Assembly (NCBI GenBank): GCA_964020155.1
Contig: OZ026554.1
Coordinates: 4,505,327 to 4,569,326 of the forward strand
Origin: Chondrilla cf. caribensis
Taxonomy: Eukaryota > Porifera > Demospongiae > Chondrillida > Chondrillidae
Direction: 5' to 3'
DNA length: 64,000 nucleotides
Below, piece by piece: positions 23,262-41,502 of the stretch (the stretch's first letter is position 1; each line of letters opens with the position of its first letter). The notes under the pieces are model-generated. The model had not been told where the DNA came from, searched no databases, and saw only the letters and a program-made list of their open reading frames with translations. Position numbers and translations under genes: made by a program.

Positions 23262-23292
<31 letters not shown>

Positions 23293-23627
23293 ATATGTGT
23301 GTGTGATGGAGTTATTACCATTTGACATGATATAACAATGTAATAGTTTGCATCCAGAAATATTGTGTGTGTGTGTGTGTGCTCTACACGTGTCTTTGTT
23401 GTAGTGTATTTGTCTGTATTTATGTATATTCAGGAGTCTTGTTTAGTCTGTCTGGTGTGCCTGTTGCCGGCTAGCCTTTGTTCTACATTGTGATATGTAT
23501 GTACCTGTACATAAACTCATGTATGTATGTACATACATGTGTTTACGTGTGATAAAATTGTGTTTTTCCAACACAGCCAATCCTACCTAGTATCTGGTAA
23601 ACCTTTTGATATATACGTATTATGCAG

Positions 23628-23691
<64 letters not shown>

Positions 23692-23874
23692 CTTATTCAC
23701 ATCAACACCAGTCAGTAGGAGACATACAGTTAACCCCGGTGTACCTTTTCCTGTATGTACACACTGCAAGGTTTTCTGTTTTCGGTGCTACTGTAACTGT
23801 GTTTGGTATACATGTATGTGCTGCAACCAGGGCTGGTATTTCTGATAACAAATAGTTCCTGAGAGGAACTTTCC

Positions 23875-23914
<40 letters not shown>

Positions 23915-26177
23915 GTGCGTGTACCCTTGTGAATACTGTCTTCAGCTACCTATGTTAGCAGGTTTGAGGTAAACAGCACATCCAATGTTGGAGGATATTC
24001 AAGGTTATGCCTGGGGTTGTGGTTTGGGGTTATTTTTGACATACGTACATACAGCATACTAAGTGAAATCCACCTGATACGTTCAAAACTTGCCTCACCA
24101 TCTAATAAAAAGGATGATAGAAACAAGAACAGCAGCTAATTTGGTCTAGTGATGGGGTCATTCAGGTTATTTGATTCTTGGAGACAACGGGAGGATTTGG
24201 TGAGACAGTTCATTAACATTATACATACGTATGTACGGATGTATGTCTGTATGTCCTAATCCGACTTATGGCTGGGGTATTAGGTTGGAGTTGTACTTGA
24301 CTCCTCAATCTTAGTAAATTGCTTGCTTACGTATTGCGTACATACGTTGTTGTACGTACGTACATATATTATCCCCCTTCATTCCCATGGCACCATCATT
24401 ATTGATTGTGTTCCCTTGAGAAGAATCCCTTAGCAGCTCTGCTTAGTGACCTTATCCAAGACTACTTTCACATTGCTGGAATAATCAATTCCGCTGGTGC
24501 ACCCCCTTATAGTCCCCTAACAGGAAATGTAAAAAGGTCACCGTATATGTACATCCTAAGGTCACTAATGCAATAATTGATGTTTCATTGATTCACATAA
24601 TATATAATAAATGTATAATATATATAGTGAAACCTGTGTATAGAGACGACCCAAGGGACAGGAATAGGTGGTCTTTATACAGAGGTGCTTCATTGTGGCT
24701 GAGTTGACATAGTGGACAGTTCAATAATGGTCACATTAGACAGGTGGTCTTTATACAGAGGTGCTTCATTGTGGCTGAGTTGACATAGTGGATGGTTCAA
24801 TAATGGTCACTTTGGACAGGTGGTCTTTATACAGAGGTGCTTCATTGTGGCTGAGTTGACATAGTGGATGGTTCAATAATGGTCCTTTTGGACAGGTGGT
24901 CTTTATACAGAGGTGCTTCATTGTGGCTGAGTTGACATAGTGGATGGTTCAGTAATGGTCACTTTGGACAGGTGGTCTTTATACAGAGGTGCTTCATTGT
25001 GGCTGAGTTGACATAGCGGACAGTTTAATAATGGTCACATTAGACAGGTGGTCTTTATACAGAGGTGCTTCATTGTGGCTGAGTTGACATAGCGGACAGT
25101 TTAATAATGGTCACTTTGGACAGGTGGTCTTTATACAGAGGTGCTTCATTGTGGCTGAGTTGACATAGTGGACAGTTCAATAATGGTCATGTTGGACAGT
25201 TGGTCTTGTGACAGGTTCCATTGGATGTGTGTACGTATATACGTACATGTGTACATTGGATGGGTTGATGTGGTGTGTTTGTGCTTGTAGCTGTGCGTAT
25301 CCTTATTATGTACGTAAGTATTGTTCGAAGTTGTGAATGATCTTTGACTGTTAATGACCCACAGCGCCATTCATCATCTTCCATCAATGTGACAGGGTTG
25401 AAATCTTTATAGTAGTGCTGGGATGATTAATCCACTTATTGTTTTCATTTCAAATCTGATTATTGTTAATAGTGCAAGCGAATCGATTAATCACAGTGAG
25501 TAATTAAGTGAGCAGAACAGGAAATCACTCCAACCTTATTACCCAGAACCTTCACTCCATAGATATTTTGTACTTCAAGAGTACCTGAAATGTGAAGGGA
25601 CTGTAAAGAGTCCACGTCGCATCTATTGGATGACTACTCAGTGTAATAAGGTGGGAGTAGTTTGACTATGGCCCACTTAATTACTTCCGGTGATCAATCG
25701 ACTACTGTGCATTGATAATCAATTTTGGAATTTGCAGTCGATTCCAAGTGCTACTGTATGGGCCCACTTCCCTATCAAGGTGTTTATCACCTCAACTGGT
25801 TGTGGGGGTAGTGTGTACCTCACTACAACCCTTTGACTTCCAATGGCTTCTTCAATTCACAACTCTTTTTGTTTGTGCCACGTTGTACTTGCGTAGGGTT
25901 AAGGCTTCATTTGATGCCTCGCTTCGTCATAAGAATGTGCCGAACTGAGAATTGCATGTTGGGTATGTGGAGTAAACAAGGACCTTGCATAACTGTGTGC
26001 GCTCACATACGCATGTACAGTATGCATGTTTGTATGTACCTGTTTCATCACGACAAACATGACCTGCAGACAATGGCGAACTGAGAATCAGTTTTGCATG
26101 TCATGTACGTAACATACATCTTTGGTTGGTAGATGTGGTTGTTTCTTGTGTACATATGTGCTTAGTGTGTGCATAGT

Positions 26178-26222
<45 letters not shown>

Positions 26223-27359
26223 TGTAGTGTGTGTGTGTGTGTGTGTGTGAGTATGTGTGAGTGTTTTTCACAATACCGTAACATTTCACTCTGGCACCCA
26301 TACCAGAATACAAGGACCATACATGTGTATATGTACATTATATGTACATGATATACTCTACTAGTTGGTTTATGCATTACCTACATACATCAGTGTAGAA
26401 TTCTATGTACATACATATTATGTGTGTATGCATGTACAGTGAAACCCCTCTAAACCGAACACCCCTGGGACAAATGAAAATGTTCGCTTTAGAGGGGTTT
26501 TCAGATTAGTGAGGTTCCACATATTTTGCAGATAGCAAACAATGCATTATTAAAATTGTTGTAATACATCAACATACAATGGCTAGAAATAGAATAGTAT
26601 AGCCAATACAACCATGTTAGAAAAAAAGGCAGATTTTATGTAAAATCATTGGCAATTCCATGTTTTAGAGTTGGTTCTGACATGAGCAATAACACTAATG
26701 TCCACACTTCAACAGCTGGAGATTGCACGTTCAGTTTACAAAGGTTGATTTATACACTAAATTGGGTTTTGGGACCAAAACTTCTGTTCGGTTTTCGGAA
26801 TACAGAGGTTCCGGTTTAGAAAGGTTGTTTTGTATTACATGTAATAGGAAATAATTTGGGACTTGAAAAAATGTTCGATTTAAAGAGAATTCCGGATTAC
26901 TGAGGGTTCGGTTTAGAGAGGTTTCACTGTATCACCATGCTTCTGGGACAGAACCTTCGTTCTTTTGTATTATTATATATGTGTGTATATACATATGTAG
27001 GTACATATAGTGTGATGTAGGTGAACTGTACAATGATTGAGATCGTGACTTATGGGTGGGTGGTTGTGATTGTAGACAATGGATCATGAATATCTTATGT
27101 TATACATTGTCCTTGGAGAGATAGATAAGGTGGGAATGGTCAACAATATGTATACAGTGGAACCTCTATTAAAGGGCTCTCCCAATAATGGACACCATAG
27201 AAATTACCTCCCTACAAAGGACACTCTGTAAGGCGCCAAAAATATTTTCCTATAGCGCTAATACATTTTTCACCTCTGAAGAGTGGACAACCTCTCTACA
27301 GGGGACAAATTACTTGGTCCCAATTTGTCCTTTATAGAGAGGTTCCACTGTACATACGT

Positions 27360-27413
<54 letters not shown>

Positions 27414-29410
27414 CATACCATGCTTATGCTTATGTCTTTGCTACTACATAATTCGTGGCTAATTATATGAGAATCTTGTGTTCTCCACTGTAGAGTGCCA
27501 AGCGATGGTGTGTTCTGGTGACAGACTTGTCAACAGGGAACACACGTATGGATTTTTTCAGAGACGAGAAGTCGGCCTCCAAGGGAGAGCAGTGTCGGAA
27601 TTCCCTCAATGTTGCCAGCGTTGTTGAAGCACAGAGAGTAACGGAAAAGAGGCAGACATTTGAGTTGTTGTGTCCCGGTGTGTCTCACCGATTCCAGGCC
27701 AATTCCGAGGCTGAAACGGACGACTGGGTTGCGGACATCAAGAACCTGATTGTGTATCGCAAAGATACAAGCCCCTCAAGGTCCCTGTCACTGCCTGCCA
27801 CGACCCACCACCATCCGTACAACCCACATTCGAACCTTCCCACACCACCCGAGACCCAAGGCTACCTGATGTCCGCCCCAATCCCCGTCGGTTCCCACAA
27901 GCAATCTGTCTTCTTTCGCTCTAATTCACAGGACTCGCCTCACAACCCCTTCCCCTCACCAAACTCCTCCGGTGATTCCTCTTCGTTGAACAGCATGTCA
28001 ACTGGGAGCATGGAAACCCACAACAGGTTCCAACCTGCCAGTGAGGGAGGAGACATCAGTGAGTGTGTTGATTTGACTTGGGAGTTTCTGGTTTACACAA
28101 ACCACCTTTGTTTTGAGATAATGTGGGCCTGTTATGTCAGCTATGTTTACAATTGACCCTTCGGCTCAAACTTCCTGCAATAAAATACACAGCTGTTTAT
28201 ATCGTATACTAATAAAGTTTGTGTTGAATTTATACAGTGAAACCCCTCTAAACCGAACACCCCTGGGACAAATGATAATGTTCGCTTTAGAGGGGTTTTC
28301 AGATTAGTGAGGTTCCACATATTTCGCAGATAGCAAACATTGCATTATTAAAATTGTTGTAATACATGTAAAAGGAAATAATTTGGGGCTTGAAAAAATG
28401 TTCAATTTAAAGAGAATTCCGGATTACTGAGCGTTCAAAATTGTTGTAATACATGTAAAAGGAAATAATTCGGGACTTGAAAAAATGTTCGATTTAAAGA
28501 GAATTCCGGATTACTGAGCGTTCAATTTAGATGGGTTTCACTGTATATTATTAAGTGTGTGTATTGTTGTGTTAGGATCCACAACTACCATGTGTACACT
28601 AATAAGTATGTTTGTATGTAGGTACGTATGTATATCTATGTATGTACATGTACATAATATACTAATGTGTGCCTCAGTGTACATTATATGGATGTGTACT
28701 GTTTATACGTATACAGTAATACATACATAGTTGGTATGTGTGCTCTTATTTTGTGTATGTAGGCTATGTATTTACAGTACGTATGTGTGATGTACATACA
28801 AATGTACATATGTACATACAAATGTACATATGTACAATATGTGCACTTAGTACTTACGTATAATGTTGTATAGAACTGCCTTACAAAGGGATTCGGGTGA
28901 GAGTGAAGGAGAATGACAAGCTGCCCATTTCTGGGGACTGTGACCTGGCTGTTGAAGATGACACAATTAACCTGTACAGACCTGGACAAAGTAAGTCTTT
29001 GTCCCTCTCTCTGTGTGTGTGTGTCCTATGAATGTGCATACGTACACACATGTACATGCATATGTGTAGTGGACAATGCATGTGGACAGAAATTCAAAAA
29101 TAGGAACGAGTGTTAAAGTCTAACAATGAGTTTTCCTCATCTTTCAGCAGTCTACAACATACTCTATCCACATACGTTTGCATAATTCTCAACAATGTCA
29201 CGCAACAAGTGTGACATACGTACGTACATATATAGTTGTACTCTGTATACTAGTGGACCGTACGTATGTGCGTGTGTGTGGTTTAGATGTTGATGGTGGA
29301 GTCTCTATAGCTGCTACTCTGTCTGTTATCATTCACGTATGTATGTACTTACATACAGTGAAGCTCTGTATAGCCAACACCCTCGTATGTACTGTACAGT
29401 ACCACACACA

Positions 29411-29505
<95 letters not shown>

Positions 29506-30510
29506 ACACATATGTATACATACGTATATACACAAGAAAATATGCAACACAACCCACTCTTCCACATCCATGTTCACACTACTTGATCTGCTGGTTAATA
29601 TCATAACTTTCCCAAAGAAGTAGAGGCTTAGTTCCCATTTCCATTCAGTAAATGTTGACACAAACACACTGTGACTTCATGACTGGCCTGAATTGCAGTG
29701 GCTTTGACAATGGATCAAAATCAGATGTTGATTGTATCAGAATAAACTGTTTTGTTGTCTTCGTGTAGTTGTGTACACATACCTACTCACACCAGGTGTA
29801 CCTGCATCAGTAAGTACATAGTATTAGCATCCTTTTATGTGGTTTTGAAGAGCCTCTGGTGAAGGACACCTCTTTAACGGGGCCACACTTTGGTTCTCTG
29901 TAGTACATTGAAACCTCTCTAATCCGACACTCAATGAGACCTGAGAATAATGTTGAATTAGGAGGTTGTTGGATTATGGAGTGCCTCTTACCATACTTAT
30001 GTATGGTGACTGTACCTCATATAATGGTTGGATTAGAGAGAATGCTGGATTATAGAGGTGTCGGATTAGTGAGGTTTCACTCTACTGTAGTTAGTACGGA
30101 GCCTCTCTATTGTGGCCTTGTGTAGTGAACTCCTCCAATTGGGACAAGTTATATGCATGTGTCAGTACTGTATATACAGTAAAACAACCGTCCGTGAACC
30201 AGTATTATGTACGTACGTATGTATTGTTCATCTGTGTATACATACATATGTACAATATAATCTGTAATGTAAAAAAGAACACTGACTCGTGATAGTGTGC
30301 CCTTGATGGCTGTTGGGATTGTCCCTCCAGTGAAGTGTTGTTCAAATTTGTGTATTGTTGTATATTTTTCTTATCCAGTTCAAAATGTAGTATGTACTTC
30401 ACCCATGTGTGTATGTACGTACTTCTCCAGATGTTCTGGTGGCCTCCTGGCACATTGGTACACTGAGGAGATATGGAGTGAACAAAGTCTGTTTCACCAT
30501 TGATGTTGGG

Positions 30511-30581
<71 letters not shown>

Positions 30582-30646
30582 GTGTACATGTGTGTGTGTA
30601 GCAATACTGTGTGTGTGTGTGTGTGTGGTGTACATGTGTGTGTAGC

Positions 30647-30711
<65 letters not shown>

Positions 30712-31784
30712 GTGGCGTGTGGTAACTGTTCATGTTATAATCCTCCTCATACCTCACATGCTCCAGGAGTGGCACCACTGGACTGAGTCGCTTCTTCTTT
30801 TACACTCACCAAAGCTCTGTTATTTACAGTGAAGTGCACAAAATTGCTCAGAGAATCGAAGCAATGTGCAAGGAGGACACAGTGAGTCCGAGAGATCCCA
30901 CTTGTGTGACAAGCTGGTGTGTGTTCCTTCCTTTACGGCGGGTAGATGTGAAATCGGGTGAATTGGGTTAAGAGACAAGCCTTTGAAATATGTAACAATG
31001 AAGTTACGTATTTCCACCTAGGATTTTTAGGGTTGTAACACTCCCTCGCCACAAGGATGAAGTATGTGCGATGGAGTACATGTGTAGCTCCTTCTCTGTC
31101 TTGCTTCACACAAGCACAGTACATAATACAGTGAATACTTGTTAATCCACCACAATTCTTTTTCAAAGGATATGGTGGATTAAAAAGTTTGGCAGATTAA
31201 CTGGATATTCATTGGTACTTGTACATTATATTGGTACTGGGAAATTGTGGCAGATTAAGAGGTTTGACAGATAAAGTGGTGGCTAATTAACAAGAATTCA
31301 CTGTATCTACTGTGCATAATACATAGGTACTGTATGTACTGCAGTGGAGGGCTGTCATGAAAACTTACAACAAATAATCTTTAAAATTTTCTTCTTGTAA
31401 CTGGTTGCCAGGCAGTACCACTATGAATATTGTGAATATATGTACATATGTAGGTACGTATTTCTCATCTTAATGATGTATGTACATGCATACATACATA
31501 TGTGTGTATACAGTGCATTCTCAGTAGCGGCCCACAATTCAGAAAGAAGAAATGTGAGTGTGATAGATCATCCAAATCTTTATTATATGCACACGTGAAT
31601 TTTCCATAGAAATTACGACTGATTTTTTTTAGAATAGAAGTTTCATGGAATACACCTGTCATAGGAGATGTTACGTTATTCCAAAGTCTGTTAATGCATT
31701 GAAGAATTTGTCTCATTCCAAAATTGGGATCCGTTTAGCTTTCAATGTCTGTGTCATAAGTTCACTTTACATTTTTTGCATAGT

Positions 31785-31857
<73 letters not shown>

Positions 31858-34234
31858 TGCCTGTGCGTGTGTATGGGTGTGTATGTGTGCATGTGTGTGT
31901 ACATACGTATATGCAGACATTATACTTACTCACCTAATTGTTATATCTTGTCCTTGTGAATACTAACCATAATGTACTAGTGTATGGCAGCAATACCAAG
32001 GTTGGTGTTATAAAGAAGTTTGAGTATACTTGTATCCTGGTTGAGGGGTAGATCAAAGGAAAAACTGTGCGTACATAAGCCATGTAGCACAGATCAGTGG
32101 TACAGCACAGATTGCCAGACAGGTTTCTTTGTTAGGATTAATTGTCTGAGAACAAGGCAGGAAATCAGTAAACACATTTCTATTGCATATAATATGTTGT
32201 GTTGAGCTATGCGCATATTTGCTGTATAAATTGACTATCCTTCGCCACATCAGGATATAACTATTACATATCTTTGAATACATCAGCCACTTTGCTATGA
32301 ATCATATTTATGTGTATACGTATTTTTGTACAGTTACTGAAGCTTCAATGGAGATATCCATCATGTGTGTACGTGTATATGTTACATATGTACATGTATA
32401 AGATGTCGTAATACATACATATGTGTACTAAGCATACGTATGTACATCACAAATGTACCTACCATGTGTACGTATATATGTATGTATGTACGTATGTAAA
32501 TACGTACATACATGCATACGTACATAATGAGTACTGCACACTGCACTGTCATACGTGTGTACATGTATGAGATGTTGTAATACATACATACATATGTATA
32601 TGAGCGTACATATGTACATACATACATGTGTATATACGTATGTATGTAAATATGTATGTACGTACATACAAACATACATACATACACATGTGCATACTTT
32701 CATGCACCTAATGAGTACTGCACACTGCTCTGTCCCTTAGTCAGTCGGTCTGTCTGACACGGCGACACATGCTGATCCATGATACTTGTTCTCACAACTG
32801 TGCACTCTTTGATCTCTCACATGTCAGGGGGTGGTTTACAGGGAGGAAGTGATAGGATGTCGCTGCCAATTATAGCTGTTCCCGTTGGTGTGTTTACCGC
32901 ACCATCTGTTGTAACCCGACCTTGTGTCCCTCATGCGAACACGCTCACACACATGCATTTCAAAGGGTTTTAGAAATGTGATGCCCATTTTTGCGCACCA
33001 AAGTAAAATCATAGTGAAGTTCACTGAAATCTTTGATTGAGGATGTGTCTTGTATTTTGGGCGTCTTCCTTTCACCAGAGTCCCCTTCAGAGGAAGAGCT
33101 GTAGATTTACTAATTTGGAATTTTAGTCCCGGCTCCGTCAAGTCTGGTGTCTGGAGACCCCATTAGGTCACCTGGTGTATTACCCCTGTAGATTAGTCTG
33201 GCTTCCCTAGTTGAGTTAGTCTGGTCAGTGAGATCTAACCTCCAGCTGATCAGTTGGTGAAGTGCTTCCTCCAGTACACTGACTTGTGCGAGCTGTGAGC
33301 TGGTGATATGCAAGCGTGCCTTTTATGAAATCTTCTTACAGAGCGCAGTGGTACTTCCTTAACCGGACAACTTTGTGATCCAGTGTCTTCTATAATCATG
33401 CTTCCAAACTTTGCCCAAAGTTTGGTCATGTAACATACGTACTAAGTACGTACATATCGGTGTTTCCCCGCTGGCTATAGTAGCAGCAGGGAGCTAATGA
33501 GCTGGGGTGCACGCTTGGTATTAACAATGCCCAATCATTTTATGCCCTTCCTTTTACTGTTGGAAATGCGATAGGTTCCTGCACCCTGTTCCATGTGTAG
33601 TGGGGGGGGAGGGACACTGCATATTTCTTGGTGTGACTCCTGTCCAAGTGTCCACGCTGTTTGAAATTCTGGGTCCAGTACTGCATGTCATTCTTTCTCT
33701 CTGCTGCAGTCCAATGCCCCATCACTGTGCAGAGACCAGGATTCTGTCAGTGGGATCACCAGTGTGACCTCAATGTATTCCAGACTTAACAACAGCTTCC
33801 ATTCCTCGGGAACAGGTACACCATTCAGCGGAACTAATGGGCATACCTGTGGACCTTTGTCCCATGACAGCCGTAAGTCTTCCTTCGGATCACTAGTGGA
33901 CGAAGTCAGTGTTTACCCTTCTTCATCAAAACTGCCTGTTTGTCCTCCAAGAACAGCTCTGATTTATACTCCGTCTTCACCTATGCTGAAATCGTCATCC
34001 CTGCCTGCTCCAGAGAGCAACTCAGGAGGACACACCTTGATTTCTGACCCCCTGGAGGGTAGCCCACAAGGTGGAAACGTGTCCACCTATCACGGGAGGC
34101 CGCCTCCCTTACCACCAAAACCACAGATGTCAGAAGACGATGACAATTCAATGTACGTCAACACAAAGTTACCTCTGAAGCCTCCACCGAGAACTGTGCG
34201 TTCTACGGGATCGCAAGTGGATGTCATCGTCTGA
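21683..34234 (+). CDS. DOK-family adaptor: PH domain, IRS-type PTB domain, proline-rich tail
   Basis: Exons 21683-21757, 27494-28058, 28874-28990, 30431-30512, 30767-30881, 33710-34234; 1,479 nt, 492 residues. Residues 1 to about 115 form a PH domain (KRSYLTI, KRWCVLVTDL, F-E-L-L and the closing W of DDWVADIKNL). Residues about 214-318 are an IRS/DOK-type PTB domain (GDCDLAVEDDTINLYRPG, SWHIGTLRRYGVN, FTIDVGRRSGTTGL, RFFFYTHQ). The tail has an SH3 ligand (RPPPLPPKP) and MYVNT, a GRB2-type pY-x-N site, plus GYLMS, MYSRL and IYTPS tyrosines. DOK proteins dock on activated tyrosine kinases at the membrane and recruit SH2 proteins. PH then PTB excludes FRS2, and length fits DOK better than IRS. 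Which DOK paralogue cannot be told. Intron 1 is 5.7 kb. A short isoform by intronic polyadenylation is possible. Confidence 0.9.
22690..22790. mobile_element. Partial GCTTAGT-family MITE in DOK intron 1
   Basis: GAGTTAGAGACTGAGTGATG, ATTAACCAGGAGTAC and GTGCTTACTAAGCAAGTTGTA match the right part of the element at 16.5-17.3 kb. Confidence 0.5.
23222..23303. repeat. (GT)n then (CTGT)n microsatellite
   Basis: In DOK intron 1; further (GT)n tracts follow at 23631-23689 and 23876-23921. Confidence 0.9.
24625..25220. mobile_element. MITE with internal 76-bp minisatellite (DOK intron 1)
   Basis: Left end TAGTGAAACCTGTGTATAGA, right end GTGACAGGTTCCATTG. Between them seven units of 76 bp (starting GGTGGTCTTTATACAGAGGT at 24667, 24743, 24819, 24895, 24971, 25047, 25123) plus a partial one. 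Confidence 0.75.
26177..26256. repeat. (GT)n microsatellite
   Basis: In DOK intron 1; another at 27362-27412 next to MITE 5. Confidence 0.9.
26435..26931. mobile_element. Pogo/Tigger-like MITE 4 (497 bp)
   Basis: TACAGTGAAACCCCTCTAAA to TTTAGAGAGGTTTCACTGTA; interior has GTTCGCTTTAGAGGGGTTTT and its echoes. Same family as 28233-28545. In DOK intron 1. Confidence 0.8.
27153..27352. mobile_element. Pogo/Tigger-like MITE 5 (200 bp)
   Basis: TACAGTGGAACCTCTATTAA to TATAGAGAGGTTCCACTGTA; interior unlike the other families. In DOK intron 1. Confidence 0.75.
28059..28216 (+). terminator. Possible intronic polyadenylation site in the DOK gene
   Basis: If the donor at 28059 is not used, the frame runs on for 32 codons to a stop ending at 28156. 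AATAAA follows at 28179-28184 and again at 28211-28216. Such a transcript would encode the PH domain without the PTB domain. Confidence 0.4.
28233..28545. mobile_element. Pogo/Tigger-like MITE 6 with an internal 85-bp duplication
   Basis: TACAGTGAAACCCCTCTAAA to GATGGGTTTCACTGTA. A block of about 85 bp (AAAATTGTTGTAATACATG to CTGAGCGTTC) is present twice in a row. In DOK intron 2, just after the intronic AATAAA. Confidence 0.75.
29400..29508. repeat. (CA)n microsatellite
   Basis: In DOK intron 3. Confidence 0.92.
29904..30084. mobile_element. Pogo/Tigger-like MITE 7
   Basis: TACATTGAAACCTCTCTAATCC to GGATTAGTGAGGTTTCACTCTA, an imperfect inverted pair. In DOK intron 3. Confidence 0.65.
30513..30712. 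repeat. (GT)n microsatellite starting at the 5' splice site
   Basis: DOK exon 30431-30512 ends GGGAG and the intron begins GTGTGTGTG. A unit with GGTGTACATGTGTGTGTAGC and AATACT is repeated twice inside. Confidence 0.95.
31127..31305. mobile_element. MITE 8, CAGTGAATACTTGTTAAT family
   Basis: TACAGTGAATACTTGTTAAT to ATTAACAAGAATTCACTGTA, with TGGTGGATTA / GGCAGATTAA words inside. In DOK intron 5. Confidence 0.75.
31786..31902. repeat. (GT)n microsatellite
   Basis: In DOK intron 5. Confidence 0.9.
32382..32735. repeat. Two-unit tandem repeat of about 175 bp, rich in TACGTA/TACATA
   Basis: GTACATGTATAAGATGTCGT ... GAGTACTGCACACTGCACTG is followed by GTACATGTATGAGATGTTGT ... GAGTACTGCACACTGCTCTG. 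In DOK intron 5. Confidence 0.75.
33485..33610. repeat. Unclassified dispersed repeat, copy 1
   Basis: GGGAGCTAATGAGCTGGGGT, GTATTAACAATGCCCAATCA and CCTGCACCCTGTTCCA match 39358-39510 in order. In DOK intron 5. Confidence 0.5.
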
Positions 34235-34916
34235 GAACACTCTGTACCTTGTTATTTATGAACCATTGTACATAGAGTGGTTGTGTGTAGCTAAAACTGT
34301 ATATCCCCCAAAACGAGATTCTGTTGTGTCTTTTTGAGTGTGTATCGTGTTGTTTGCCATTTTGTTTATTTCACACGAGCCACCGTGCACATCACAGCTA
34401 AATTACCCACCAATCTAATCGTGTCCCCCAGTATATTGTTAGACTATTGATTTTATATGCCTGTTATCCTCTCTGTTGTGACAAAACGTGATTTGATTAA
34501 TAATATAATGTATACAATGTTCATGTATCTTAATTGGACTAATGATGATGTATTGTAATGGACCATGGGAAAGATGTGGTGTGATCTTAGTATCCAATTA
34601 ACGGAGCTTCCTGTTCTCTCACATCCGGATCCGGTTCCAAGTTTGTATGCTTATGGTCCGTCGTGAAAATGGCTGGTTAAACACGACTGAGCGTGAAGTG
34701 GGGAAATAGTTGTGGACATATAGCGGCTATCTGAATCACAGGTCGGTGAGTAGACCTTATTTCTTCCATGTTTCGGTGATTGAAGTAGTGATTTGTACCA
34801 GTAACATATTCCTTTAGGCGTGGTGTGCATTATATAAAAGATTGTCCAGTCTTACGTATCTTGAATCGAAGACACCTGTAATTAAAGAGAGTGACAGAAA
34901 TAGAGGTTGAAAAGAG
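34235..34916 (+). other. DOK 3'UTR and ZNRF promoter/5'UTR
   Basis: 682 bp between a stop and the next start. No AATAAA is seen after the DOK stop. Near 34626-34637 two ETS-like ATCCGG cores are adjacent, and AAAATGGC at 34666-34673 resembles a YY1 site. The first 250 bp are AT-rich 3'UTR-like. Confidence 0.45.

Positions 34917-41502
<6,586 letters not shown>

Noticed and set aside
33110..33313. Minus-strand frame of 67 codons in DOK intron 5 as retroelement coding
   Set aside because: No domain recognised and no flanking element structure; left unannotated.
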